This document shows positions 36,584-45,112 of a DNA stretch of 64,000 bases, piece after piece. The stretch covers positions 62,001 through 126,000 of the forward strand of contig NZ_LMXN01000009.1 in the NCBI RefSeq assembly GCF_001442615.1, read 5' to 3'. Source of the DNA: Algoriphagus resistens (GTDB taxonomy: Bacteria > Bacteroidota > Bacteroidia > Cytophagales > Cyclobacteriaceae). The position numbers were made by a program, and so were the translations under genes. The notes below the pieces were generated by a model. It was not told where the DNA came from and ran no database searches. It was given only the letters and a program-made list of their open reading frames with translations. How positions within the stretch are numbered: position 1 is the first letter of the stretch; each line of letters opens with the position of its first letter.

Positions 36584-39500
36584 ATGAAAAAGCTATTACT
36601 ATTCATGTGTATAGGCTGCTCGATTTCATGGCATGCGCTGGCGCAAGTCACGGAATTAATTGCATCCGGGCGGACTATTAACACTGCTGGAGAAGCCGGC
36701 AAAAATTATGATGATTTACAACAAAGCCTGAGTAGACTGGAACAGGATTTCCAGGTATCCATAGCCTATCAGGATGAATTAGTCCGGGCAAAGAAAACCC
36801 GGGCCAAAATGGATTCTTTCGAATCTGTGGAGCAGGGACTGAACTCCCTTCTGCAAGGTACCGGCCTGAAATATGAAAAAGCAGGAGAGCGGTTTTACAT
36901 TATTTCCCCCAAGAAAGCCAGTGGAAACTTTAGTTCTGCAGCCATTTTGGTGAGTAGTAGGTCTACGGAACCGGCTATTTTCAGAAATTCCAGGATAGTG
37001 GCCGAAAGCACCCAAGCCCAGATGAAAAGAATTGAAGTCGGCGGGAAAGTAACGGATGAAAACGGCATAGGATTCCCAGGCGTGAATGTTTTATTGAAAG
37101 GAACTTCTGTAGGTACCGTGACAGATGCCCAAGGTGACTTTTTAATCAATGTAGAAAATGAAAACTCCGTGTTGGTTTTTTCTTTTGTCGGGTATGTTGA
37201 TCAGGAAGTAACAGTAGGCAATAGGACTGTTATCACGGTCAATATGCAAGTAGATGAAAGTAACCTGGAAGAAGTGGTAGTAACTGCACTAGGTATAGAA
37301 AAATCAGCGAAAAGTCTAGGTTACGCCACTTCTACTGTAAAATCTGACGAGCTCACCGTCAACAGGACTCCCAACGTGATGAATGCCCTGCAGGGAAAAG
37401 TGGCAGGTGTTAATATTTCTACGCTAGGCTCTGGTCCTGGAGGGACTTCTAAAATCAGGATACGTGGTCAGTCCTCTATTTCCGGCCAAAACAATCCCTT
37501 GATTGTAGTAAATGGTGTTCCTATCGACAACACTAATTTTGGTTCTAAGCCCGGTAATAATGCTTCCGATAGTAGTATTGGGATAAGAGGTGGGGGCAAT
37601 ACATCTGATGGGGGAGATGGACTATCCAGTATCAACCCTGATGATGTGGAATCCATGACGATCTTGAAAGGCGCTGCCGCCGCAGCGTTATACGGTTCCC
37701 GTGCCAAGGATGGTGTGATCATGATCACAACAAAAAGTAAAAATGATACCAGAGGAATAGGCGTGACTTATAATCTCAATTATACCAATGAATCACCACT
37801 GGATTTTACGGATTATCAATATGAATACGGTCAAGGTGAGCAGGGCGTAAGACCCACTACTCCTAATCCAACATCGGGTCAATGGTCATTTGGGGAGAAG
37901 TTCCAACCTGGTATGACCCAAATGCTTTTTGATGGAGTTACAGTTCCTTATGAGCCTGTGAAAGGGATTGTCAATGATTTTTTCCGCAATGGACAAAACG
38001 TGACCAATTCAGTGACATTGGCTACTTCTACAGAAAAAGGAGGTCTTAGTTTGTCTTTTTCAGACCTTAATAGTAAAGGGATTGTTCCAAATAATTCCTA
38101 CAACAGAAAGACAATTAATTTGGGATTTGGCTATGAACTTTCTCCTAAATTCAGCTTCAGAGGGAATTTTAATTATTCTTTCGAAAAGAATACCAATCCG
38201 CCTAACATCGGGGAACAGGACAATACTATTCCGGTGGCACTATATAATATGGCCAATTCCATGCCCCTGGATGTATTGCGGGATAACCGCTACGATGCCA
38301 ATGGAAATGAGGCGGTTTATTCCAGATTCAGAAATCGCACAAATCCATATTTCACACTCTCTGATCAGTTTCAGAATATAAAAAGAGATCGCATCTTCGG
38401 TAATGTGGCACTGAAGTATAAAATCAACGACTGGTTGTTTGTACAAGGTAGAGTTGGAGAGGATTTTTGGTCCAGGGATCAGGATTACAACAACTTCCCA
38501 ACAGGACAAGCTTCCAGAGCGGAGGCCCCCGAAGGTTTCGTGAATGGTATGTACACCCAGGAACAGCGAAGATTCAGGGAGATTAATACTGATTTCCTCA
38601 TAAATGCCAACAGAGAATTCGGCGATTTGAGGGTCAACGCCAATTTTGGAGGCAACCATATGCAGCGTAGATCCGAGCTGAATAGTGTTCAAGTGACTGA
38701 TTTTGTGGTAAGGGATTTATATACTGTACAAAATGGCAGAGCTAAAGATCCCCTTTACGATCTCAATGAACGGGCAGTAAATTCACTGTATGGATCCGCT
38801 GAGTTTTCCTATAAAGATAAGTTTTTCCTTACCGGAACAATTAGAAATGACTGGTTCTCTACCCTTTCCAAGGCGAATAGAAGTATTTTATATCCTTCGG
38901 TATCCGCCAGCTGGGTGTTTGCCGAAAATTATTCCACATCTGGTTGGTTGAATTTTGGTAAAGTGAGAGCTGCTTATGCAGAAGTAGGTAGCGATGCAGA
39001 TGTGGGAGCATATTCCAATGTGCTTTTCTATGGGATTAATAACAACTTGTTTGGTGGTCAGCCAGTAGGTGGTCCCTCAGGTACCAACCTCCCTAATCCT
39101 AATTTGAGACCAATGCGAATAGGAGAAGCTGAGGTTGGTTTCGAACTAGGAATGTTTGAAAGTAGAGTCAGTCTGGACATGGCTTTCTACCGCAAGCTTA
39201 CTACAGATCAGATCGTGAGCGCGCAGATTTCAGATGCAAGTGGATTTGTAAATACCTCTATCAATAGTGGGCAAAGCGTAAATAAAGGGATAGAGATGCT
39301 TTTGACTTTGGTTCCTATGGAGAATAGCAATTTTACATGGGAAACCACCTTTAACGCAGCATACAATGAGACGGAGGTGCTGAGCTTACTCACAGACACT
39401 CCTGGAGAGAGAATTACAGTCGGTACCCATGTGTTCAACGGTGAATTACGCCAGATAGTGGGAATGGAAATGGGACAGGTAGCCGGCTTTGGTTATAGGA

Positions 39501-40105
39501 GAGATGAACAGGGACGGAAGATTTTTGGAGCCAATGGATTGCCTCTCAGGACTGCTGATATGGTGAATTTCGGTAGCGCATTGCCTAATTGGGTAGGCGG
39601 TATCAATAATTCCTTTAACTATAAAGGAGTGATGTTGTCATTTTTGATTGATTTCAAACTTGGAAACATCATGCTTTCCGGTACCAATTTCAATGCGGTC
39701 CGTCATGGCCTTCATAAAATGACATTAGAAGGAAGAGAAGGCGGAGTGATAGGAGATGGAGTAAATGAAGCGGGCGAAACGAATACTGTTGTCGCACCTG
39801 TACAATCCTATTGGGAAATCGTGAGATCCCAGGCATTGGTAGAGCCGGTGATTTACGATGGGGGGTATTGGAAACTGAGGCAGATTACATTGGGATATGA
39901 TTTCACCAAACATTTGCCTGAAAATCAGCCATTCAAATCTGTGAAGCTAAACTTTGTCGCCAACAATGTATTCATGATCAAAAAATGGGTGGACAATATT
40001 GATCCTGAATCATTCGGCTACTCCTCAGATAACCTGGTGGGAATGGAGTCAACAGGCCTCCCTTCCACACGAGGATTAGGCTTCAATCTGAATGTCAAAT
40101 TTTAA
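36584..40105 (+). CDS. SusC/RagA family TonB-linked outer-membrane receptor with STN domain
   Basis: This 1173-residue protein has a signal peptide (cleavage near ALAQ, residue 21). A secretin/TonB N-terminal (STN) signalling domain (about 40-110) includes FQVSIAYQDELV and LNSLLQGTGLKYEKAGERFYII. A carboxypeptidase-like domain (about 150-225) includes VTDENGIGFPGVNVLLKGT. The SusC motif LEEVVVTALG near 230, a plug domain and a barrel ending NLNVKF follow. With SusD it would import a ligand through the outer membrane using TonB energy. The STN domain marks it as a transducing receptor for the FecR/sigma pair upstream. The substrate is unknown, but the downstream dehydratase-like genes suggest an acid sugar or its oligomer. 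Confidence 0.94.
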   Translation: MKKLLLFMCIGCSISWHALAQVTELIASGRTINTAGEAGKNYDDLQQSLSRLEQDFQVSIAYQDELVRAKKTRAKMDSFESVEQGLNSLLQGTGLKYEKAGERFYIISPKKASGNFSSAAILVSSRSTEPAIFRNSRIVAESTQAQMKRIEVGGKVTDENGIGFPGVNVLLKGTSVGTVTDAQGDFLINVENENSVLVFSFVGYVDQEVTVGNRTVITVNMQVDESNLEEVVVTALGIEKSAKSLGYATSTVKSDELTVNRTPNVMNALQGKVAGVNISTLGSGPGGTSKIRIRGQSSISGQNNPLIVVNGVPIDNTNFGSKPGNNASDSSIGIRGGGNTSDGGDGLSSINPDDVESMTILKGAAAAALYGSRAKDGVIMITTKSKNDTRGIGVTYNLNYTNESPLDFTDYQYEYGQGEQGVRPTTPNPTSGQWSFGEKFQPGMTQMLFDGVTVPYEPVKGIVNDFFRNGQNVTNSVTLATSTEKGGLSLSFSDLNSKGIVPNNSYNRKTINLGFGYELSPKFSFRGNFNYSFEKNTNPPNIGEQDNTIPVALYNMANSMPLDVLRDNRYDANGNEAVYSRFRNRTNPYFTLSDQFQNIKRDRIFGNVALKYKINDWLFVQGRVGEDFWSRDQDYNNFPTGQASRAEAPEGFVNGMYTQEQRRFREINTDFLINANREFGDLRVNANFGGNHMQRRSELNSVQVTDFVVRDLYTVQNGRAKDPLYDLNERAVNSLYGSAEFSYKDKFFLTGTIRNDWFSTLSKANRSILYPSVSASWVFAENYSTSGWLNFGKVRAAYAEVGSDADVGAYSNVLFYGINNNLFGGQPVGGPSGTNLPNPNLRPMRIGEAEVGFELGMFESRVSLDMAFYRKLTTDQIVSAQISDASGFVNTSINSGQSVNKGIEMLLTLVPMENSNFTWETTFNAAYNETEVLSLLTDTPGERITVGTHVFNGELRQIVGMEMGQVAGFGYRRDEQGRKIFGANGLPLRTADMVNFGSALPNWVGGINNSFNYKGVMLSFLIDFKLGNIMLSGTNFNAVRHGLHKMTLEGREGGVIGDGVNEAGETNTVVAPVQSYWEIVRSQALVEPVIYDGGYWKLRQITLGYDFTKHLPENQPFKSVKLNFVANNVFMIKKWVDNIDPESFGYSSDNLVGMESTGLPSTRGLGFNLNVKF

Positions 40106-40116
40106 TCCAACTAGCC

Positions 40117-41634
40117 ATGAAAAAGATATCTAAATACCTACTAATCATACTTGTGGTACTGTATTCATCGGCTTGCGACAGCAACTTTGATGAGTTGAAT
40201 ACCAATAAAGTGAGTGCAACATCTATTGATCCGGCTTTTCAGCTAAATGCTGCCATTGTAGGCTGTGCCTATCCAAATGGGTCTCTGGTCTATGACATGG
40301 GAGTGGTCCAGCAGATAGTCACTCCGAATTCCGGACTGGTCTCAGGAGCCAATTACAACCAAGATAACAGAACCTTGACTCAGGAGCTGTGGCAGGGATA
40401 CTATAGAAATGTTATCAAAAACACCCGGGATGTTATCACTAGATTGGAAGAAGATCAAAGTCGATCCAACTTAATACAGATGACCAGGATCATTCAGGCA
40501 TTTGCCTTTATGGTGCTGACAGACGATTATGGCAGCATTCCTTATTTCGAGGGAGGAAAGGGGTATTCGGATCAGATATACCTGCCGGTATATGATTCCC
40601 AAGAAGCTATATATGCAGATTTAATTAAGGAATTGACGGAAGCTACTGCCGCTTTGAATGTATCTGGAACCCTGGAATCTGCGGAGATTCTTTACCAGGG
40701 GGATGTGGAAAAATGGAGAAGTTTTGGGTACTCATTATTGCTGAGAGCTGGAATGAGATTGAGTGAGGTGGATCCAAGCAGGGCAGCACAGGTGGTCCAA
40801 TCTGCGGTACAAGGTGGGGTGATCCTGACAAATTCCGATAATGCAATTATCCGCCACGACCCGAACTACACTAACCCAATCGGCAATTTCCTGAATGCTA
40901 CCGAGGCTTCCAATTTCTACCTTACTGAGCCATTTGTAAACTATCTAAAAAATACAAACGATCCCAGATTGTCCGCTATTGCTGTGACCTATGTAGGGGC
41001 AAAGTCCGGGCCTGAGCAAATTCCGGGGAATGAGACATATGAGGCTGAGGTTCATAAGGGGATTCCTATGGGTAATGATAATGCCGGAGCTGTAAAGGCT
41101 GCGGCTGATTTAGGACTTGCTAGTTTCTATGAATTCGCTCAGGCAGATAGGAGGCGAGTGACCAAAAATACTGCACCGAATTTCCTGGTCACAGCATCAC
41201 AGAATTACCTGCTAATGGCAGAGGCAAGAGAAAGAGGCTGGATCAGCAGCGGGACGGTAGAAGAATACTACAATGCCGGCGTTCGGGCACACATGAATCA
41301 ATTAGGGACAGTGGATGAAGGTTCAGCCATTTCACCTTCGGACATAAATCAATACCTCCAAGGGAATCCATTCGAACCATCCATGGCTTTGGAGCAGATC
41401 AACACGCAATATTGGGTATCCAGCTTTCTGAATGGTCCCGAGGCTTTTGCTAACTTCAGGAGGTCTGGCTATCCAGAATTGGCTCCAAATCCATACCCTG
41501 GTAAAGAAGTTGAATTTATCAATCGATTGACTTATCCGAATTCTGAGATTTCCGTGAATTCAGAAAATGTCCAAGCTGCTATTTCAGCTCAAGGAGCTGA
41601 TAATCTGGCAACCAAAGTTTGGTGGGACAAATAA
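40117..41634 (+). CDS. SusD/RagB-like nutrient-binding lipoprotein (SusD-like_2)
   Basis: This 505-residue lipoprotein has a signal ending in YSSAC (C20). Its start ACDSNFDELNTNKVSA is typical of the SusD-like_2 branch. Conserved parts include LWQGYYRNVIKNTRDVITRLEED and the C-terminal FRRSGYPEL. It caps SusC at the cell surface and helps bind the ligand. It starts 11 bases after susC stops. No glycoside hydrolase or polysaccharide lyase follows, unlike a usual polysaccharide utilisation locus, so the ligand may be small. A terminator lies 6 bases after its stop. Confidence 0.92.
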   Translation: MKKISKYLLIILVVLYSSACDSNFDELNTNKVSATSIDPAFQLNAAIVGCAYPNGSLVYDMGVVQQIVTPNSGLVSGANYNQDNRTLTQELWQGYYRNVIKNTRDVITRLEEDQSRSNLIQMTRIIQAFAFMVLTDDYGSIPYFEGGKGYSDQIYLPVYDSQEAIYADLIKELTEATAALNVSGTLESAEILYQGDVEKWRSFGYSLLLRAGMRLSEVDPSRAAQVVQSAVQGGVILTNSDNAIIRHDPNYTNPIGNFLNATEASNFYLTEPFVNYLKNTNDPRLSAIAVTYVGAKSGPEQIPGNETYEAEVHKGIPMGNDNAGAVKAAADLGLASFYEFAQADRRRVTKNTAPNFLVTASQNYLLMAEARERGWISSGTVEEYYNAGVRAHMNQLGTVDEGSAISPSDINQYLQGNPFEPSMALEQINTQYWVSSFLNGPEAFANFRRSGYPELAPNPYPGKEVEFINRLTYPNSEISVNSENVQAAISAQGADNLATKVWWDK

Positions 41635-41640
41635 AAATAG

Positions 41641-41674
41641 AACCGAGTCTGGAAAATCTGGACTTGGTTTTTTT
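41641..41674 (+). terminator. Rho-independent terminator between susD and rraA-like gene
   Basis: The stem AACCGAGTC/GACTTGGTT (41641-41649 and 41661-41669, one G-U pair) has an 11-base loop and a run of seven or more T. The next gene starts 21 bases after the T-run, leaving almost no room for a promoter, so partial readthrough is possible. Confidence 0.8.
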
Positions 41675-41695
41675 CAATATTAGTTATATTCCAAT

Positions 41696-42628
41696 ATGAA
41701 CAAAACCTATATAACCCTATTGTTTCTATTGTTTTTTGTAATAGAATCTTTCGCCCAACAGATATCCAAAGAAGAAATGCTTTTCCTTACTCAAGAGTGG
41801 AGTGGAGAGCGATTTGAAGATGGACGACCCAAAGTCTCTGATGATCTATTGAGGCGGATGAAAATTGTAACCCATGATGAAGCGTGGGCAGTGATGAAAA
41901 ATGCAGGCTACAACTACCAATATGCTGATGGCTGGCAGATGATCAATCCCGACAGTATTCTGGTAGGTCGAGCATTGACTGCGACTTTCATGCCCGGCAG
42001 GCCTGATATTCACGGAGCTATAGATGCCAGGGGTAAATCAGAAGGCAAAAAAGGCCAGAATTCCTGGCCGGTGGATCTTTTGGTACAGGGAGATGTCTAT
42101 GTGGTTGATCAGTTTGGGATTCATGATGGAGGTCCTACGATTGGCGATAATGTAGGGAATGCCATTTATGCCAATTCAGGAAATGGGATAGTGTACAATG
42201 GAGCGGTCCGAGACATTCCCGGACTGAAAGAAATTGGTGGATTTACCTCCTACTACCGGACCTATCACCCTTCTCATCATAACCAGCCGAGGGATCTCAA
42301 TACGATGCTTATAGGAATCAATCGTCCGACAAGAATAGGTCAGGCCACGGTCATGGCAGGCGATGTAGTCCTGGGGAGAGACGGAGCAGTATCATTTATT
42401 CCTGCTCATTTAGCAGAAAAAGTAGTGGTAACCTCAGAAGTAGTTCGCCTAAGAGATATGTTTGGTCACCAGAGAATCAGGGAAGGCAAATATAGTGCTG
42501 GAGATATAGATACCCGTTGGTCGGATGAGATAGAAAAGGATTTTTCCCAATGGCTGGAAGCACACATCGATGAACTTCCGATAGCAAAAGAGCAGATCCA
42601 GGAAATTCTGAAAAACAGAACTTGGTAA
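41696..42628 (+). CDS. Exported RraA-family protein (aldolase-like), first copy
   Basis: This 310-residue protein has a Sec signal peptide (cleavage near SFAQ, residue 21). The RraA fold carries GDVYVVD (132-138), GDNVGNAIYA (150-159), the substrate/metal pair R172-D173 in GAVRDIPG, and GDVVLGRDGAVSFIP. RraA-like members include 4-hydroxy-4-methyl-2-oxoglutarate and related pyruvate-releasing aldolases, and the cytoplasmic RNase E inhibitor RraA. The export signal argues against the inhibitor role. It is 35 bases from a Tat-exported enolase-superfamily gene and similar to the second copy at 44000. I infer a periplasmic C-C lyase acting after the dehydratase. The name dimethylmenaquinone methyltransferase often attached to this family is probably wrong. 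Confidence 0.8.
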   Translation: MNKTYITLLFLLFFVIESFAQQISKEEMLFLTQEWSGERFEDGRPKVSDDLLRRMKIVTHDEAWAVMKNAGYNYQYADGWQMINPDSILVGRALTATFMPGRPDIHGAIDARGKSEGKKGQNSWPVDLLVQGDVYVVDQFGIHDGGPTIGDNVGNAIYANSGNGIVYNGAVRDIPGLKEIGGFTSYYRTYHPSHHNQPRDLNTMLIGINRPTRIGQATVMAGDVVLGRDGAVSFIPAHLAEKVVVTSEVVRLRDMFGHQRIREGKYSAGDIDTRWSDEIEKDFSQWLEAHIDELPIAKEQIQEILKNRTW

Positions 42629-42663
42629 TCCCTCACACTAAATAGCAAAACCAAAAATAACCT

Positions 42664-43938
42664 ATGAAACCTAAAAATTCTAGAAGATCATTTCTTCAAA
42701 AAAGCACATTTGCCGGCTTTGCAGGAGCCGGGCTGATGGGCACATTTGCCGGATTAAATAAAGCAGTCGCAAAACAGAACCCCTACTCCAATCCATCGGA
42801 TCTCAAAATTACAGATGTAAAATGTGGTTATGTGCGAGGAGCAGTATATGTGAAAATCTATACTGATCAGGATGTTTGGGGATGTGGGGAAGCTGTGGAT
42901 GCTATACAAGGTACTTACTATATGGTACAGCGGATGGGAAGGATGCTGAAAGGACAAAACCCGCTAAATCCAAATAGACTAGCAGAGCAAATCCGCAAGG
43001 GAGCATTTTTTGGTGGGGCACAATCTGGAGTTTTTGTCGCGGTATTGACAGCTATCGAAACAGCCCTTTGGGACATAACAGGAAAGGTATTTGGAGTGCC
43101 GGTCTATCAACTTCTTGGAGGGAAATTCAGGGATAAAATACGTGTGTATTGTGATACTGCACTGTATACCTCTACCAATCCTACGCCGGATGATTATGCG
43201 GCAGCTGCGCGAGGAGCAGTGGCTAAGGGATATAATGCAGTCAAATTTGATGTAGATGACGGCAGGGATCCAAATAAATATGACCGTTTCAATTGGACGG
43301 CGAATCCGGCAGAAATCGATCGTATGTATAATGCAATAGCTGCAGTGCGTGAAGAGGTAGGACCGAATATAGATATCTGCGTGGATATGCATGGAAGATA
43401 TGATGCGGTCACAGGGATGAAAATGGCTAAAATGTATGAGCCGTTGAACCTGATGTTTCTCGAAGAACCCATACCTGCAGATAATCCTGAAGTATATAAG
43501 CACATTACCCAAGAGACCAGCACACCGATCTGTGCAGGCGAAAACATCTACCTCGCCTACGGGTTTACCAAACTATTGTCTGATGGAGCCTTGAATATCA
43601 TTATGCCAGATTTACAGAAAGCCGGCGGATTAGGTGAAGGTCAACGCATCGCCAATCTCGCAAACCTCTACTATGTACCTTTTTCTCCGCACATGGTAGC
43701 CTCTTTTCTCGGTGCCATGGCTAGTTGCCATGTCTGCGCTTCTGTGCCGAATTTCCAGATAATGGAATGGCAGATTTATATGGATACGGATGATTTATGG
43801 AAGGACATTGTGACTTATGACGGTCCCCGGACAGAGAACAGTTTCATTACTCTTTCTGAAAAACCTGGAATCGGAGTGGAAATAAATGAGGAAGGAATGA
43901 AAAAACACGCAGTTCCCGGAATTCCATTCTTTGAATAA
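42664..43938 (+). CDS. Tat-exported enolase-superfamily acid-sugar dehydratase-like protein, first copy
   Basis: This 424-residue protein has a twin-arginine signal (R7-R8 in NSRRSFLQK, then a hydrophobic stretch). The mandelate racemase/muconate lactonising barrel shows K194 (AVKFD), metal ligands D241 (VDMHG), E267 (LEEP) and E293 (AGEN), and histidines H243 and H343 (SPHMV). The offsets +2, +26, +52 and +102 from the first ligand match those I recall for galactonate and mannonate dehydratases. It would dehydrate an aldonate or similar acid sugar to a 2-keto-3-deoxy acid. Such enzymes are usually cytoplasmic, so export is unusual. It is paired with the RraA-like gene 35 bases upstream. Confidence 0.85.
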   Translation: MKPKNSRRSFLQKSTFAGFAGAGLMGTFAGLNKAVAKQNPYSNPSDLKITDVKCGYVRGAVYVKIYTDQDVWGCGEAVDAIQGTYYMVQRMGRMLKGQNPLNPNRLAEQIRKGAFFGGAQSGVFVAVLTAIETALWDITGKVFGVPVYQLLGGKFRDKIRVYCDTALYTSTNPTPDDYAAAARGAVAKGYNAVKFDVDDGRDPNKYDRFNWTANPAEIDRMYNAIAAVREEVGPNIDICVDMHGRYDAVTGMKMAKMYEPLNLMFLEEPIPADNPEVYKHITQETSTPICAGENIYLAYGFTKLLSDGALNIIMPDLQKAGGLGEGQRIANLANLYYVPFSPHMVASFLGAMASCHVCASVPNFQIMEWQIYMDTDDLWKDIVTYDGPRTENSFITLSEKPGIGVEINEEGMKKHAVPGIPFFE

Positions 43939-43999
43939 GGAAAGACTGGAATGATCCCGTGCATTGCTAATAATTTAAAATCTTAAATCCTAAATTTCA

Positions 44000-44974
44000 A
44001 TGAATCTTATTATCTCAGCCCAGAGAGGAATAAAAGCTATGCTTTGGCTAGTTATTTTTTCCTGCTTGCTGGCACTTTCTAAATCCGGGGCAAAAGCGCA
44101 GAACGTCGGTGCTTCGCCCGAATATATCCAAGCATTAACTTCAGAATGGACCGGCGAGCGCTTTTCTGACGGAAGACCCAAAGTATCGGACTCCATCCTT
44201 GAGCGGCTAAAGCTCATTTCCATAGAAGAAGCTTGGGGTGTGTTGCGGAATAAAGGCTACCAAAACCAATATGAGGGGGAATGGGAGATTATGCTTCCCG
44301 ATGAAGCGATGACTGGAAGGGTGGTGACTGCCCAGTATATGCCACTGAGACCGGATTTGGAAAAGCAGGTCAAAGAACAGGGGGTAGAAAAGGAAGGAAG
44401 AGCTCCCAAGGGAGGAACCAATTCCTGGCCGATCGATATCCTTACCAATGGTGATGTGTATGTGGCGGATGGCTATGGGAAAATCGTTGATGGTACCTTG
44501 ATCGGGGATAATTTGGGCAATGCAATTTATGCCAAATCGCAACGTGGAGTTATTTTCAACGGTTCTGTCCGTGACCAGGAAGGGCTTTCCGAAATAGAAG
44601 GATTTAATGCTTGGATGAAAGGCCAGGATCCTTCCTACATCCAGCAAATGATGCTTACCTCTATCAATACACCGATTCGGATTGGCCGGGCTACTGTCTT
44701 GCCGGGTGATGTGGTGCTGGCAAAGAAATATGGTGTGATTTTCATTCCGGCACATTTGGTCGAAGAGCTTGTACTGACTTCTGAAATAACAGGGCTACGG
44801 GATGAATTTGGTCATCAGCGACTGCGGGAAGGTAAATACCTGGCTGGCCAGATAGATAGCCAGTGGACAGAGGAAATCAAAAAGGATTTCTTGGACTGGT
44901 TGAACAATTATCCTGGAAAACTTCCAATGAGCAAAGAAGAGCTCGATAATTACCTCAAGGAGCGTAACTACTGA
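44000..44974 (+). CDS. Exported RraA-family protein (aldolase-like), second copy
   Basis: This 324-residue paralog of the protein at 41696 has a longer N-terminal signal region (hydrophobic about 14-27, then KAQ). A shorter start at 44039 would also keep a signal peptide. The RraA fold has GDVYVAD (141-147), GDNLGNAIYA, R181-D182 in GSVRDQEG and PGDVVLAKKYGVIFIP. N-terminal WTGERFSDGRPKVSD is shared with the first copy. Its function is inferred as a periplasmic aldolase or lyase. It lies 61 bases after the first enolase-superfamily gene and 138 bases before the second, giving an alternating RraA/enolase arrangement. Confidence 0.8.
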   Translation: MNLIISAQRGIKAMLWLVIFSCLLALSKSGAKAQNVGASPEYIQALTSEWTGERFSDGRPKVSDSILERLKLISIEEAWGVLRNKGYQNQYEGEWEIMLPDEAMTGRVVTAQYMPLRPDLEKQVKEQGVEKEGRAPKGGTNSWPIDILTNGDVYVADGYGKIVDGTLIGDNLGNAIYAKSQRGVIFNGSVRDQEGLSEIEGFNAWMKGQDPSYIQQMMLTSINTPIRIGRATVLPGDVVLAKKYGVIFIPAHLVEELVLTSEITGLRDEFGHQRLREGKYLAGQIDSQWTEEIKKDFLDWLNNYPGKLPMSKEELDNYLKERNY

Positions 44975-45112
44975 AAATTCCATGAAACAAATAATCATAT
45001 ACTGCCCGATTCCTTAAAAGCAATTGGACAGCTTGGGATTATATGCTTAAAAATTTTTTGATTCAGCTGAAATTCAAATAAAAAACAAGGTCAATTAAAA
45101 ACCCAATTTATC

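Noticed and set aside
38240-38692. 150-codon minus-strand frame within susC
   Set aside because: It lies opposite an intact TonB-dependent receptor and lacks any domain signal.
42979-43512. 177-codon minus-strand frame opposite the first enolase-superfamily gene
   Set aside because: It has cysteine- and isoleucine-rich shadow composition and no family resemblance; the plus-strand gene has full catalytic motifs.
44207-44755. 182-codon minus-strand frame opposite the second RraA gene
   Set aside because: It is a shadow frame with no recognisable domain; the plus strand is clearly coding.
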